DNA of 53,562 bases from contig JAUCBJ010007783.1 in assembly GCA_032718475.1 (NCBI GenBank), forward strand, positions 1 to 53,562. The letters run 5' to 3'. The notes beneath the pieces are model-generated. The model searched no databases and was not told the origin of the DNA. It saw only the letters and a list, made by a program, of their open reading frames with translations. Made by a program: the position numbers and the translations under genes. Positions 29,726 to 39,674 of the stretch are shown piece by piece (position 1 is the stretch's first letter; each line of letters begins with the position of its first letter). The DNA is from Nemertoderma westbladi (Eukaryota; Xenacoelomorpha; Nemertodermatida; Nemertodermatidae).

Positions 29726-30927
29726 GTAATTCACGTGAAGTTCTTACTTCGATACCTTCTACCGAACTCACACAATCTATTGTTAATTTAGATTGCGATG
29801 GACTCCCCACGCAACGTGCTCTTGGTGTTCAGTGGGATGCGAATGAAGATGTTATTTCATTCACAACTGTCGCATCGAGTAAAGACAGTTCCCATTTCAC
29901 TAAAAGAAAAATACTTTCGATAACTAGCTCAATTTTTGATCCATTGGGATTATTAACGCCGTTCATATTACCAGCTAAATTAGTCATACAAGAGTTGTGG
30001 CGGATAGGAGTTGGATGGGACGATCTCAAACCAACAGAGCTACTGAGTGTGTGGTTAAGGTGGATAAACGATCTTACCTACGTAGAAAATATTAAACTCC
30101 CTCGGGTTTATTTTCCTTCTCAACAATACATTGCGTCACTCCAACTTCATATATTTTGTGATGCTTCTGACGTTGCTTTTGGAGTTGCTGGATATCTCAG
30201 AGCTGTTGATGAAAATGGGCAAGTTAAATGCTGCCTCATTATGGGAAAATCTCGCCTAGCCCCCTTGCGTACTTTATCAGTTCCTCGCAAGGAACTCCAA
30301 GCCTGTGTAATGGGTGTTCGAGTCGCGAATTTAATCCAATCAGAGATCGAATTACCAATTTCTCAGCGTTTCTATTGGACTGATTCTAAAACGGCATTAC
30401 AGTACATTGGAAGTGAATCTCGCAGATTCACACCGTTCATAGCAAACCGCGTAGCAGAGATACATAACCACAGTGACGTATCTCAATGGCATCACATATC
30501 TAGTTCACATAACCCAGCTGATGATCCGACACGAGGTTTATCGCTTTCATCGGCAACCATGTCAGATAGCTGGTTTCAAGGGCCAGATTTCCTGTGGGAA
30601 CCTGAGGCAAGCTGGCCCTCACAAAGCAGTTCAGAGCCCGTTCATAACGAAGACTGTGAACTTAAGAAATCTGTAGTTATTGCTGCTACAATATTAGAAA
30701 GTAACACAACAACACTTATTGACTTTAGTCGATTCTCCAATTGGAATCGATTATGTGGGTGCATAGCCAGATGTTTAGGATGGGTTCGGTGCTTCCGGCA
30801 GCGCAAGGAACATCCGACGATGCCACTAGGGGTGGCTGACCCATCAGCCACCGAATTGGATCAGGCGGGAATGTTAGCCATTCGTTTGCAGCAAGAGAAA
30901 CATGGTCTGCAGAAATTAGTGCATTAA
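29722..30927 (+). CDS. element A RT thumb and RNase H (401 codons)
   Basis: It contains RALGVQWDANEDVISF, ITSSIFDPLGLLTPFILPAK and VYFPSQQYIASLQLHIFCDA, the BEL/Pao RT-RNase H transition. RNase H follows with CDASDVAFGVAGYL, SVPRKELQACVMGVR and FYWTDSKTALQYI, and then NPADDPTRGLS and FQGPDFLW. It stops at 30927, just ahead of the integrase N-terminus. It has the best preserved catalytic residues of element A. Confidence 0.88.
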   Translation: MSNSREVLTSIPSTELTQSIVNLDCDGLPTQRALGVQWDANEDVISFTTVASSKDSSHFTKRKILSITSSIFDPLGLLTPFILPAKLVIQELWRIGVGWDDLKPTELLSVWLRWINDLTYVENIKLPRVYFPSQQYIASLQLHIFCDASDVAFGVAGYLRAVDENGQVKCCLIMGKSRLAPLRTLSVPRKELQACVMGVRVANLIQSEIELPISQRFYWTDSKTALQYIGSESRRFTPFIANRVAEIHNHSDVSQWHHISSSHNPADDPTRGLSLSSATMSDSWFQGPDFLWEPEASWPSQSSSEPVHNEDCELKKSVVIAATILESNTTTLIDFSRFSNWNRLCGCIARCLGWVRCFRQRKEHPTMPLGVADPSATELDQAGMLAIRLQQEKHGLQKLVH

Positions 30928-30962
30928 ACGCAGGCTGACCTCTACAAAGAGATAGTCCACTT

Positions 30963-31517
30963 GTGCCACTCAACCCATTCATTGACAAAGCGGGTATTCT
31001 GAGAGTGGGTGGACGACTGGGCAATTCAGATCTACCAATTGCTACTAAACACCCAGCAATACTGAGTCATAATGATGCTCTCTCGAAGATCATGATCTGG
31101 TCAACCCATAGCAAATTAGCCCACCAAGGACCACATCATGTATTGGCGTCATTAAGGGAAAACGTCTGGATCACCAGAGGTAAAGCCGCAGTTCGTTCTG
31201 TTATTGACAAGTGTGTAGTGTGCCGTAGAAGCAACGCAAGGGCTGCACCTCCGTATATGGCAGACCTACCCTCTTGTCGATTGGCAGTACTGAAACCGGC
31301 CTTTTTTGAGACAGGTCTAGATTATCTCGGACCTATAGCAGTCAGGAGAGGAAGATGCAGAGAAAAACGTTGGGTATGTTTATTTACCTGTTTGACAACT
31401 CGCGCGGTTCATTTAGAAGTTGCCTATAATCTAAATGCAGATGCCTTTATTATGGCACTTCGTCGTTTCATATCTCGAAGGGGATATCCATCTGTTATTC
31501 ATTCTGATAACGGAACC
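30963..31517 (+). CDS. element A integrase, zinc domain and half of the core
   Basis: It starts with VGGRLGNSDLPIATKHPAIL, then the HHCC zinc domain (HSKLAHQGPHHVLASLR ... CVVCRRSNA). The first half of the catalytic core follows: ETGLDYLGPI with the first Asp, KRWVCLFTCLTTRAVHLEVA, and HSDNGT with the second Asp. Coding of integrase ends at 31517, where insertion C begins inside the codon block after the second Asp. Coding resumes in phase after the repeated GAACC at 33726-33730. Confidence 0.88.
31513..31517. repeat. left 5-bp duplication of insertion C
   Basis: GAACC, repeated at 33726-33730. Removing one copy together with 31518-33725 restores the integrase frame. Confidence 0.85.
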
Positions 31518-31644
31518 TATAGAATTATATTCCCTAAATGCCGTGGATTTTCAAAATTTTTATTTTATTCGAATTAACTTTGTTAAAGATTACATTGAGT
31601 CCTCATTTGTATTTGTTATATCTATTGTACGATGTTTAGTCAAG

Positions 31645-31725
31645 TGGTTCAGTAGCTCAGTCGGTAGAGCATTGGAAATTATATATGTAGTAGGTATTGA
31701 GTTCGAATCCTAGTAAGTGCGAATT
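31645..31725 (+). repeat. tRNA-derived SINE head
   Basis: A clear A box TAGCTCAGTCGGTAGAGC and a B box GAGTTCGAATCC are spaced about 35 bases apart as in a tRNA, but the acceptor and anticodon stems do not pair. It is the strongest polymerase III promoter look-alike in the window. Confidence 0.7.
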
Positions 31726-31882
31726 ATTTTTTGTGCAGAATTTCAACTCATTTAAATTGACCGCTACAAATTAAATTGCATTTGTCTGTACCTAGATTAA
31801 CCAATGAGACTGTAGTTATTAGATTGTAACCAATGTCGTACAAGTTATATATTTGCTGGACCAATAGCTATCTTTAAAAACC

Positions 31883-32086
31883 TGTTAGAACCTATAGAAC
31901 AATCGAGAATTTTCTCGATTGATTGCAGCACAAATTTGCTATATAAAGGTGCGATTCGTTCATTAGTTATCAATCTCTCTCTCTCAATCTTATCTCTATC
32001 TTACACAATATTATTTCAGATTATTCTGTTTATTGTATAATAGTTATTGTTTGATTTTGTAATAAAAGTTAGAAATACTTGTCACA
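31883..32086 (+). repeat. possible solo LTR
   Basis: The stretch starts TGTTAGAACC and ends TTGTCACA. It has a TATA box (CTATATAAAGG, about 31941) and an AATAAAA signal (about 32060) in the right order and spacing for a 204-bp LTR. I find no target duplication and no second copy, so this is tentative. Confidence 0.3.
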
Positions 32087-32180
32087 TCTGCCCTTTTCTA
32101 TCTGTTTTATCATGCTTCACCACGGTGAACCCAACTAAGGGACAGGATGGCTGGCTAGACTTCGGGCCGCAGCAATGAAC

Positions 32181-32466
32181 GTAAAGTAAAAAGTAAAAGT
32201 AAAGTAAATTTTCTTTGGCCGCTAGGCCAGGGATTACGCACAAAGTCTGACGACTTATTTCCAGTGCGGTCCCCCCAGAACTTTACTCCCCAGAGAAAGC
32301 TCCAGTACTCATTTAGCTACCACTTAAGGATGCAAGGCAGAGATGCGCCCTGGCTGGTCCCTTTAAAGCATTCGTGCCGAAACGAAAACTGCCCTGGCCC
32401 ATGTGAGGATCGAACCCACGACCTACGGGAGATGTGAATTCAATGCAACCACTACACCAAGGTGGA
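32181..32466 (-). repeat. tRNA-derived SINE, full-length looking
   Basis: On the minus strand it begins CCACCTTGGTGTAGTGGTTG (A box), followed by GGTCGTGGGTTCGATCCTCA (B box). A body with GGGACCAGCCAGGGCGC follows, and it ends in a simple AAAGT-type tail (plus-strand 32181-32208). This is the head-body-tail order of a SINE. A diverged second copy in the same orientation is at about 35128-35300. Confidence 0.82.
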
Positions 32467-33725
32467 ACCTACAGGGAACATCAAGGGAATGTAGACAAGA
32501 GACAACCCGCAATATCATCTTAGTTATTCGTCCATCGCCTGAAAGGTTAGACAGCGTTTGATGCCTTGCTACCTAAGCGTAAGACCAAAGATCAAAGGTA
32601 GAGGTAGTGACACGCTGTACGCCTAAAATTACATCTAGCGACTGTACTGTCTTAATTCAGGAAAAAACCGCAGTAGACCTTCATATTCCTACGGGGGGAG
32701 AGGAGAGAAGAGCTCAGGCAGAGATACTAGTACGCAGATAGGACGTGGGCACACCGGTACAAAGCATACGCATTGGTAGGGTGCAGCAAACTGTACGCCT
32801 AACTCTTGCTAAGTGCAGGTGCGTTTGCGACTATTTGTAGTACAACGGTGTCCATTGCATTAGAACTTGTAGGCTAGGAGGGTTACTGTGTTTCACCTGA
32901 ATTAGGATTGTACCGTTCAGGCGGTAGGGCAGTTTACGACTAGGCGCAAATAAATTGAGGCTATTAGGGATATACTAACATCTACCGTGTCCCCGCCGAC
33001 ATCCTGATAGGAAGTTACCAAGCCCACCTAGGTAACCAAAATTCTAGATAGGACGCCATGCTAGCTATTAGTAACCGTACGCCTACTGTAGTAAACTAAC
33101 ACATTTCTTCTTAGTATTAGGGACCTGGTAAATTAAAATTGCCGAATTCTGGGCGTAGCATTAACCTTATGCCTGAATTTGAGTCCTGGAAATACGCAAG
33201 AGGGGAAGGAGCCTTATCATTCGTGAGTATTGGACCTACAAGTTACAAAATTAGAATATTCGTAAAATGCACACCGTACCCAGTAATTATATATATGAAG
33301 GAGCAAAACTGCTTTTGACTGTTTAGAATTAACACACGCGCGTTAGAAATTATTTACACCTCAAAATATATAAAATTAACTTTTGTCCGTACTGCGCTTT
33401 GCCCGCTAGTTAGACATCTCCAAAATCTCTGCACCTAGCTAGCGTCTCTTTCGCCCAACCATATAAATCACACCGCGGCAAAGTATACGAGCCCCTTAGT
33501 CCGTCAGTGAGTCAGCCTGATTTTAGGATTCGCTGCGCGGGATTTTGTTTTATCGAAGTTTGTCTGCTCGTAGACTGTTTTCTGCCTCACCGGTTATAAG
33601 GGACCAATACTGCAATATATTCGCTTACTTGGAGTTTACTGTTTTGGTGAGAAGGTCGGATTTATGATTTGATTCACAAACTTTACAGTAAGATATTGCA
33701 GGTATTGTTACTGTCTCTTCGAATA
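32467..33725. other. unassigned right part of insertion C
   Basis: No coding frame. A promoter-like ATATAAATC with a following CAGT-rich segment lies at 33460-33520. Several GTACGCCTA words recur between about 32610 and 33085. Nothing else is assigned. Confidence 0.35.
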
Positions 33726-34419
33726 GAACCAACTTTATTGCCGCCGAAAGAGAGCTGCGGGAAGCCCTCAATGCCATTGATCACCCTGGCGTAGCACCCT
33801 GGCGCACCTCAATATCTCATGGACAAGAATCCCACCACTTTCACCACACTTTGGTGGTTCATGGGAACGCTTTGTGCGCAGAGTGAAACAATCTTTACGT
33901 GCCACAATCATGAAGCAGTGTGTCCATGATGATACACTCTATACCGTGTTGACAGAAATTGAAGCCATTCTCAACTCGCAAACCATTTCTCCAGTCAGCG
34001 ATAGTATTGATGACTTTAATGCATTGTCGCCGAGTCACTTCCTTATTGGACAAAGTTATGAGAATGCATCACCCGGTGAATTCAACGATGGTGATCTGTT
34101 GCTACGTAAGCGTTGGCGCCAATGCCAACTGCTTACCGACCACTTTTGGAACCGTTTCCAAAAGGAATACCTACCCACATTAACAGTGAGAGCTACTTGG
34201 AATAGGGAGCGTTGTAATCTTGCTATCGGCGATCTCGTTGTGGTAGCTGACGGGAACTTACCAAGAGGACACTGGCCATTAGCCAGAGTCGTACGAGCTC
34301 TACCTGGAAAGGATGGCAGAGTACGCGCTGTTGAAATCTGTACTGCTGCTTCCAAATCGTTGATACGTCCTACCGTTAAGCTGTGCCTTTTAGAAAGGGC
34401 CCAAAATGGCTCTGGTTGA
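33726..34419 (+). pseudogene. element A integrase, second half
   Basis: Integrase coding resumes in phase at 33726 but loses frame near 33800. The following frame, open from about 33820, carries PHFGGSWERFVRRVKQSL, then TVLTEIEAILNSQTISP with the catalytic-Glu helix, and LSPSHFLIGQ. The C-terminal domain follows (FWNRFQKEYLPTL, ERCNLAIGDLVVVAD, WPLARVVRALPGKDG). It ends at 34419, about 300 bases before the 3' LTR. The ATG at 33874 is internal and not a real start. Confidence 0.88.
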
Positions 34420-34719
34420 GGGGGATGGTTATGTTAACAGTAGAAGGTTTGCGATCATGTAACACCAAAATTATTTTGACATATTTTCCCGAGATTAGAA
34501 GACATGCATGAATTGCCCCTTGGCACATGTTATTTCAGATGCGTTTTTTATTTATTATTATTCTATATGTAAACATGAAGCACATGTAGACTCAGCATGC
34601 ATAATATGTCAATCACGACCTGTCATTTGTCATGCTGTTTACTGTACAACATTTTTAGTCTACCTTAGGACAGGAATCATTATCTCTATGCACGATTAAT
34701 TTAGCCAGTTTTTTACTGT
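34420..34719 (+). other. 3' untranslated region of element A
   Basis: AT-rich stretch between integrase and the right LTR. No purine-rich tract is obvious at the LTR edge (TTTTACTGT|AGTTATTG). Confidence 0.5.
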
Positions 34720-35075
34720 AGTTATTGAGAGTTATAAGTTTGATGTGAATCCTCAATCATTTTCTGTTCCTTACTTTTCACCCAGTATGTGAAATCCTAT
34801 TGGATATAACTTTCTGTAATAGGCACATGAAACATTTTATAATAAAATATAGTAGTATAAAAGATCGTAGCATTTATAGGATACATTAGCAATTAGGTAG
34901 CATTGTGATATATATTAGGAGTATAATGAGAGCGCGATTATTAATTATTATTATAAAAGATTAAACTATGTCTTATTATCATCAACTCATTCATTTTATA
35001 TTTCTTTACATCCATCATCATATTTCGAACCCAAAAAAACATTTACAAACTTAGACCGACGCGTCAACACATTTA
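34720..35075 (+). repeat. 3' LTR of element A
   Basis: It differs from the 5' LTR by three substitutions (in CTGTAATAGG, GAGAGCGCG and TTTACATCC) and by one extra A in a run of A. Confidence 0.92.
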
Positions 35076-35127
35076 CCACAGAACTATAGGCCTACAGTAG
35101 GCCGCCTACTGCTTACAGGCAAAGAGA

Positions 35128-35300
35128 TAACTGGTACTCATTTAACGACTATTTAATTAACAAAGCATATATGCGCCCTGCCCTGGTATGGTTAGTCCCT
35201 CCCTTTAAAACATTTGTGCCAAAACGAAAACTATCCTGGCCTGCCTGCAGGGGTAGAACCCCACGACCTCTGGAGCGATATTTATTCAAGGAAATGGATT
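35128..35300 (-). repeat. diverged second copy of the tRNA-derived SINE
   Basis: It shares with 32181-32466 the blocks ATGCGCCCTG.CTGG, CCCTTTAAA.CATT.GTGCC, AAACGAAAACT..CCTGGCC and the B-box region AACCCCACGACCT. The left and right ends are eroded. Confidence 0.7.
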
Positions 35301-36009
35301 TAAATACTACGCAAGGCTTGAAAAAATTGAACATGCGTGTTTGTATTAGATCAGGAGCGGGCGACACGAAGCTCCGTTAATTTTAAAGTTAACGGAGGTT
35401 TAACGGAAATGCACTTAACGTAGAACTCATAATGGGCGATCCGAACGAGTATTTAGGCCTCCGTTAGTGAGTTCTCCGTTAAGAAGGCTCGCTCGCCGTT
35501 AGTACTAAACGTGATACTTTCCAAATGATCATAAAATTGCGTATAGGTGAGTGTTGTTGTGGTTGCTTAGGCAACTCGATAATGTTATTAGTGCCGTTTC
35601 AAATTGAAACCCTTCCACATCTAAAAAATATTATAGACCAAAGCAGTAAATATACTACCGCTACAGTTTCATGTTTAGGCCTAATAGCGCACACAATTAA
35701 TGTTAAGATCGGGAATGTAACATCATCAAAACAACTAATAGAGCATATGCAGTGCCCGAGTATTGGGTAGAAATCTACTCTACTCTAACTGATGACGGGA
35801 AACTAAGTTGAACTGTGTTTATAACCGTGATTGCACATCTACAGTAATAATCTCAGCCTGGCTACGTATTTTACAACCATTACAACCTGATATGACTTGC
35901 CTTCCCGATGGTCTGAATGTCGGGGAAGTCACAATAGCGTACCGATGGACATTTTTTTTCTTCAAAAGTGTCCAAAACACCGTTCAGCCGTTGGGTTTCA
36001 GAAACAGTG
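35301..36009. other. unassigned DNA with a strong hairpin
   Basis: CTCCGTTAA (35372-35380) and TTAACGGAG (35389-35397) form a perfect nine-base-pair stem over an eight-base loop, and CCGTTA recurs several times up to 35510. A short frame at 35525-35770 (81 codons, CCCGCLGNS near its start) has no recognised domain, and I do not call it a gene. Confidence 0.45.
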
Positions 36010-36175
36010 AAAAACACTCAATTGAGGGAAAGGAGCAGGTTACGGTTACAGAGGCAGGCTTTTCTAACCAAAACAATAAACGGCTACTTTACCAATTGAG
36101 GGAAATGAGCAGGTTGCAGAGGCAGGCTTTTATAACCAGAACAATAAACGATCACTTTACCAATTGAGGGAAACC
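36010..36175. repeat. 68-bp minisatellite, short array
   Basis: Two full units and part of a third of the family seen at 7045-7430: GAGGGAAA at about 36026, 36100 and 36168, with CTAACCAAAACAATAAAC in between. The first unit has an extra six bases (GGTTAC duplicated). Confidence 0.88.
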
Positions 36176-37326
36176 ATATGGTCAGACAGTCAGTACCGGT
36201 ACCCCTAGTCACTCTATAACCCAAAAAATACCAATGCTGATTGTAGTACTGCAGTACTGTAGTAAGAAGTCAGTAGAAAGCAATCATGTACCGGTATTGG
36301 TATATGGCAGTAGGCCTATGATACTAACATCCATCGGTCAGTCGGTACGCAAAAGTGATACGGTAGCCTAGAACCGAATGTCGGAAAAAAAAAGGGGTCA
36401 TACTGTCATGAGAACAATACTGCAATAAAAGGGGTCATAAAAGTAAAATTTCTAGGTCAGTAGGTATTGTCTAGGTTTGATCGAGGCAGCGAGGCTAGGC
36501 TGCTAGGTATTGTCCGGTCTGCCCTACTGCGCTACCGTTGCAAATAAACAGGCAGACAGGGAGGTTCAGGAGCCAGGCCAGGTGCAAGGTGAGGATGAGT
36601 GACAGCTGGTGTCTGTTAGGCTGTCAGGGTCAGCCCCGGCCCGGGATGCGCAGCAGTAATGGTACTACCAGTTTGCCGCCGCCTGGCTGCCTGGATAATG
36701 TATTCAGTAGGCCTATACCCAACCGAGATTTATAATGACTCTTTTTTCCAACATCCTCTGATCCTGGCTATTTAACGTTTGCATAGGCCTAATTCTAGGC
36801 TGGGGTGCTATATGGCAATGGTACGCGTACGAGCCAGCTAACAAGCAGAGTACCGATTTCCAGACCTACATACACTCCTCTCCTACTTGTACACCGGCAG
36901 ACCGGAAGGCCTCCCTTCCCTACCACCTCCGACAGTCCGACGCCACATCAAATTCCGCCCGTCGAATAACAACAGATTAGATTAGCGCATTGACCTCTAA
37001 CAGTGTAAGTCCAAGTACCGACGTACCAAGGGTTAGTTGGACTTAGACTCGATGCTCGCAGTGCTGGGATCTGGGATCGGTTCCTGATCACGGGTTAGGG
37101 AACGTCCAGCCCATGGCTGCATGGATTGGCTGATTGGGGAATAGGAAGATCGTCGGCTCCGGAGTCATGTGGCATACAGTGTACGGGAATGTAGTAGGCC
37201 TAATTTACCAAATACAATGTTTATTACATTTTAGCGGTACTTTTACAGTTTAAGCAGTCTAAATCTAAACGTAAACACTTATATCACACAAAAAAATCAT
37301 ACTCGTTTATTGTTTTGGTTCCCTTT

Positions 37327-37329
37327 AGA
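37327..37329 (+). other. possible 3' splice acceptor upstream of zinc-finger gene 1
   Basis: TTTATTGTTTTGGTTCCCTTTAG is a pyrimidine-rich tract ending in AG at about 37307-37329, about 235 bases before the ATG. It could join an upstream non-coding exon. The same site is in copy 2 at about 40860. Confidence 0.35.
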
Positions 37330-37564
37330 ATGTCTGGATGTAATTGTTACATGCTCATTTACTGTTAGAGAAAGATATTGCATCTACAGTACATGTACAT
37401 TTTGTACAATTGTTAATTGTATCAATTGTACACGTTACGGAATGTATGCCTAACTGCCTACTTCTGCACGCTGAAATCTATTTACAATAGCGAATAGGCT
37501 TGATAAATAATCACCTGTATAATTCTAATTATTGATAGGCCTATATAATTATTAAGATTTGATA

Positions 37565-39109
37565 ATGAATCAACAAATTAATGTATTGAAGAAAAAATCA
37601 TCCAGTGCCGGGATAATTATAAAGAAAGAACCACCAGACTGTGCTCCCTATCCTCTTGAAGTTAAACAGGAGAACTGCGTTTACGGATCATCTATCGAAA
37701 ATCAAAACAATTTGTTTGGTGGAGTAGATGATGTCCCTGTACAAGATGACGAAGATATTCCTGGAGATTATTTTGTTGTCAAAAAACAGGAAAACGACAC
37801 CCCAAACTGTTCGTATGGTAAGCCTGTTGAAACTGAAGATGCAAATATTCATATTCAACATTCAGCTTGTGGTTTGCAATTTATTAGTGTAAAATCTGAA
37901 GGTTGTATAGTTATTGATCCATTTGCAGAAACTCGAACTGTTAGAAAACAGTGTAATACTGCTGGTATCGGTACCTCTAGTGACAACGTTGATTGTTGCA
38001 GCGCTACTAAACTGACAATCAGTTGTGCAACAACAGATTCCGGTAGTTCTAGTAGAGCTATTGGGGAGTTCCAATTTTCTCCAGATACCAGTTCCTGTTT
38101 TCATAGCAATGAATTATTTAATGGCAGAGAAAATTTAGAGAGACATATAGAATCCTTTCGTAAAGACGTCAAGAATAAGTATAAATGCGATTATTGTGAG
38201 AAACTGTTTACAAAGAAGAGTTCTGTAAATATGCATATCGACTCTTTTCATAAACTAATCAAACATAAGTGCAGTCATTGTAATAAAGAATTCTGCCATC
38301 AAGGTAATCTAAATACCCATATCAACTGCGCCCATAAAGATATCAAGTACAGCTGTTTTGATTGTGGAAAATCATTTGGTACCAAAAGTTATCTAAAGAT
38401 ACATGTCGACTCAATCCATAAACTAATCAAACATAAGTGCGGTTATTGTAACAAAGAATTCAGCCAGCAATCCAGTCTAAACACCCATGTCAACTACGCC
38501 CATAAAGATATCAAGTACAACTGTTTTGATTGTGGAAAATCATTTGGTACCAAAAGTTATCTAAAAAAACATGTCGACTCTATCCATAAACTAATCAAAC
38601 ATAAGTGCGGTTATTGTAACAAAGAATTCAGCTCTCGGGGCAGTCTAAACGCTCATGTCAACTCCGCCCATAAAGATATCAAACATAAGTGCGGTTATTG
38701 TAACAAAGAATTCAGCCGGCAAGACCATCTAAACGCCCATGTCAACTGCGCCCATAAAGATATCAAACATAAGTGCGGTTATTGTAACAAAGAATTCAGC
38801 CGGCAAGACCATCTAAACGCCCATGTCAACTACGCCCATAAAGATATCAAGTACAACTGTTTTGATTGTGGAAAATCATTTGGTACCAAAAGTCATCTAA
38901 AAAAACATGTCGACTCTATCCATAAACTAATCAAGCATAAATGCGGTTATTGTAACAAAGAATTCACCCTGAAATCCAGTCTAAACAATCATGTTAACAA
39001 CTTTCATAAAGGAATGGGAAACTCTAAATATGATAGTTCTATCTGCCATAAACAAATTTCTAATAGACATGAACTTAAGAGACACAATGATTCTGTTCAT
39101 AAATCTTAA
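37565..39109 (+). CDS. C2H2 zinc-finger protein, copy 1 (514 aa)
   Basis: I start it at the ATG of 37565 (A at -3); the frame is open slightly upstream but has no earlier ATG nearby. Residues 1-200 are acidic and polar with no finger. They contain IKKEPPD, VKQE and VKSE, matches to the SUMO-attachment consensus common in zinc-finger regulators. Ten intact C2H2 fingers of exactly 28 residues each follow (about residues 205-487), with pattern C-x2-C-x12-H-x4-H and linkers HKDIKHK or HKLIKHK. An eleventh finger has lost its first Cys (KYDSSIC). Several fingers alternate as two-finger units (NCFDCGKSFGTKS then KCGYCNKEF), showing growth by internal duplication. The likely role is a sequence-specific nuclear DNA-binding protein. 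The coding region is intronless. A poly(A) signal AATAAA is at about 39669. Confidence 0.9.
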   Translation: MNQQINVLKKKSSSAGIIIKKEPPDCAPYPLEVKQENCVYGSSIENQNNLFGGVDDVPVQDDEDIPGDYFVVKKQENDTPNCSYGKPVETEDANIHIQHSACGLQFISVKSEGCIVIDPFAETRTVRKQCNTAGIGTSSDNVDCCSATKLTISCATTDSGSSSRAIGEFQFSPDTSSCFHSNELFNGRENLERHIESFRKDVKNKYKCDYCEKLFTKKSSVNMHIDSFHKLIKHKCSHCNKEFCHQGNLNTHINCAHKDIKYSCFDCGKSFGTKSYLKIHVDSIHKLIKHKCGYCNKEFSQQSSLNTHVNYAHKDIKYNCFDCGKSFGTKSYLKKHVDSIHKLIKHKCGYCNKEFSSRGSLNAHVNSAHKDIKHKCGYCNKEFSRQDHLNAHVNCAHKDIKHKCGYCNKEFSRQDHLNAHVNYAHKDIKYNCFDCGKSFGTKSHLKKHVDSIHKLIKHKCGYCNKEFTLKSSLNNHVNNFHKGMGNSKYDSSICHKQISNRHELKRHNDSVHKS

Positions 39110-39668
39110 AGTTACCGAAACAATATTGTTGTTTTTGTTTTGAACAATTCTTCATATGTATCTGGTCATTATTTCACCTTTTACTTTTTGCGTGAAAAAT
39201 AAGTGATTAATTAATTTTATAATTGACTTACAGTAAGTGAGACAAAAAGATCAGTGAAATATTTATATAATATAAATATGTTACTAATCATTAGTCCTGT
39301 CAACATTGGCATAAAGCGGGCATAACTAATTAGCAATTACTCATCCGAATCAAATATTTCTGATTCGTTATTATCTTGCTAATCTCTCAAACAGTTGAAA
39401 GAGATATACATTATTCGGATCACTTTCATTTTTATGTTTTTTTCCTTAGCACCATGGATTTCACTTTACATAGCAACAATGTGACTAAAAATTTGTGGGA
39501 TTTTCATCTAGTTTGGCACAGACTAACTGTAATCTAACGACTATTGTTTGACTGACCTATGTACTTCTACATACTGTAGTTACAAATTTAGTTTCCATAT
39601 AGTTTCCAACGGTTTTGAGTTTGTTTCTATGGTTTCGTGGGAAACATTTTTATAGCGCGACCATTAAA

Positions 39669-39674
39669 ATAAAG
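39669..39674 (+). terminator. candidate poly(A) signal of zinc-finger gene 1
   Basis: AATAAA in the context TTAAAATAAAGATTC, about 560 bases after the stop codon. It is repeated at about 43202 in copy 2. Confidence 0.45.

Larger units (their letters stand above)
31518..33725. mobile_element. insertion C in the integrase of element A, unclassified
   Basis: This 2208-bp insert, bounded by GAACC duplications, interrupts the integrase core. Its ends (TATAGAATTATATT and CTTCGAATA) are not TG..CA and show at most a short inverted match (TAT-GAA). The insert is composite: a tRNA-like head, a possible solo LTR, a minus-strand SINE and about 1.2 kb of unassigned DNA with a TATA-like ATATAAATC at about 33462. 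Five-base duplications are made by LTR integrases and by some DNA transposases, so the class is open. The phrase GAACCTATAGAA occurs both at the left edge (31513) and at 31887, which may mark a rearrangement. Confidence 0.75.
4064..35075 (+). mobile_element. BEL/Pao LTR retrotransposon A (outer host of the nest)
   Basis: This is a plus-strand LTR retrotransposon with 355/356-bp LTRs, gag beginning just after the left LTR and integrase ending shortly before the right LTR. Removing the two large insertions (B at 5697-27394 and C at 31518-33725, plus one copy of each 5-bp duplication) leaves about 7.1 kb, normal for BEL/Pao. The order of motifs (Gag core, Cys/His knuckles, aspartic protease, RT, RNase H, integrase HHCC and core) is typical of the BEL/Pao superfamily. 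Several frame breaks and altered catalytic motifs indicate that it is defective. Its two LTRs differ by three substitutions and one indel by eye. I could not find its own target-site duplication, and the LTR ends do not show a clean TG..CA. Confidence 0.92.

Noticed and set aside
33440-33560. TATA-containing LTR at the right end of insertion C
   Set aside because: A TATA-like ATATAAATC is present, but I found no partner LTR, no TG..CA ends and no poly(A) signal in order.
37559-37564. Zinc-finger gene starting two codons earlier at TTG
   Set aside because: A eukaryotic gene should start at ATG; the ATG at 37565 has A at -3 and was used. The same applies to copy 2 (41098).
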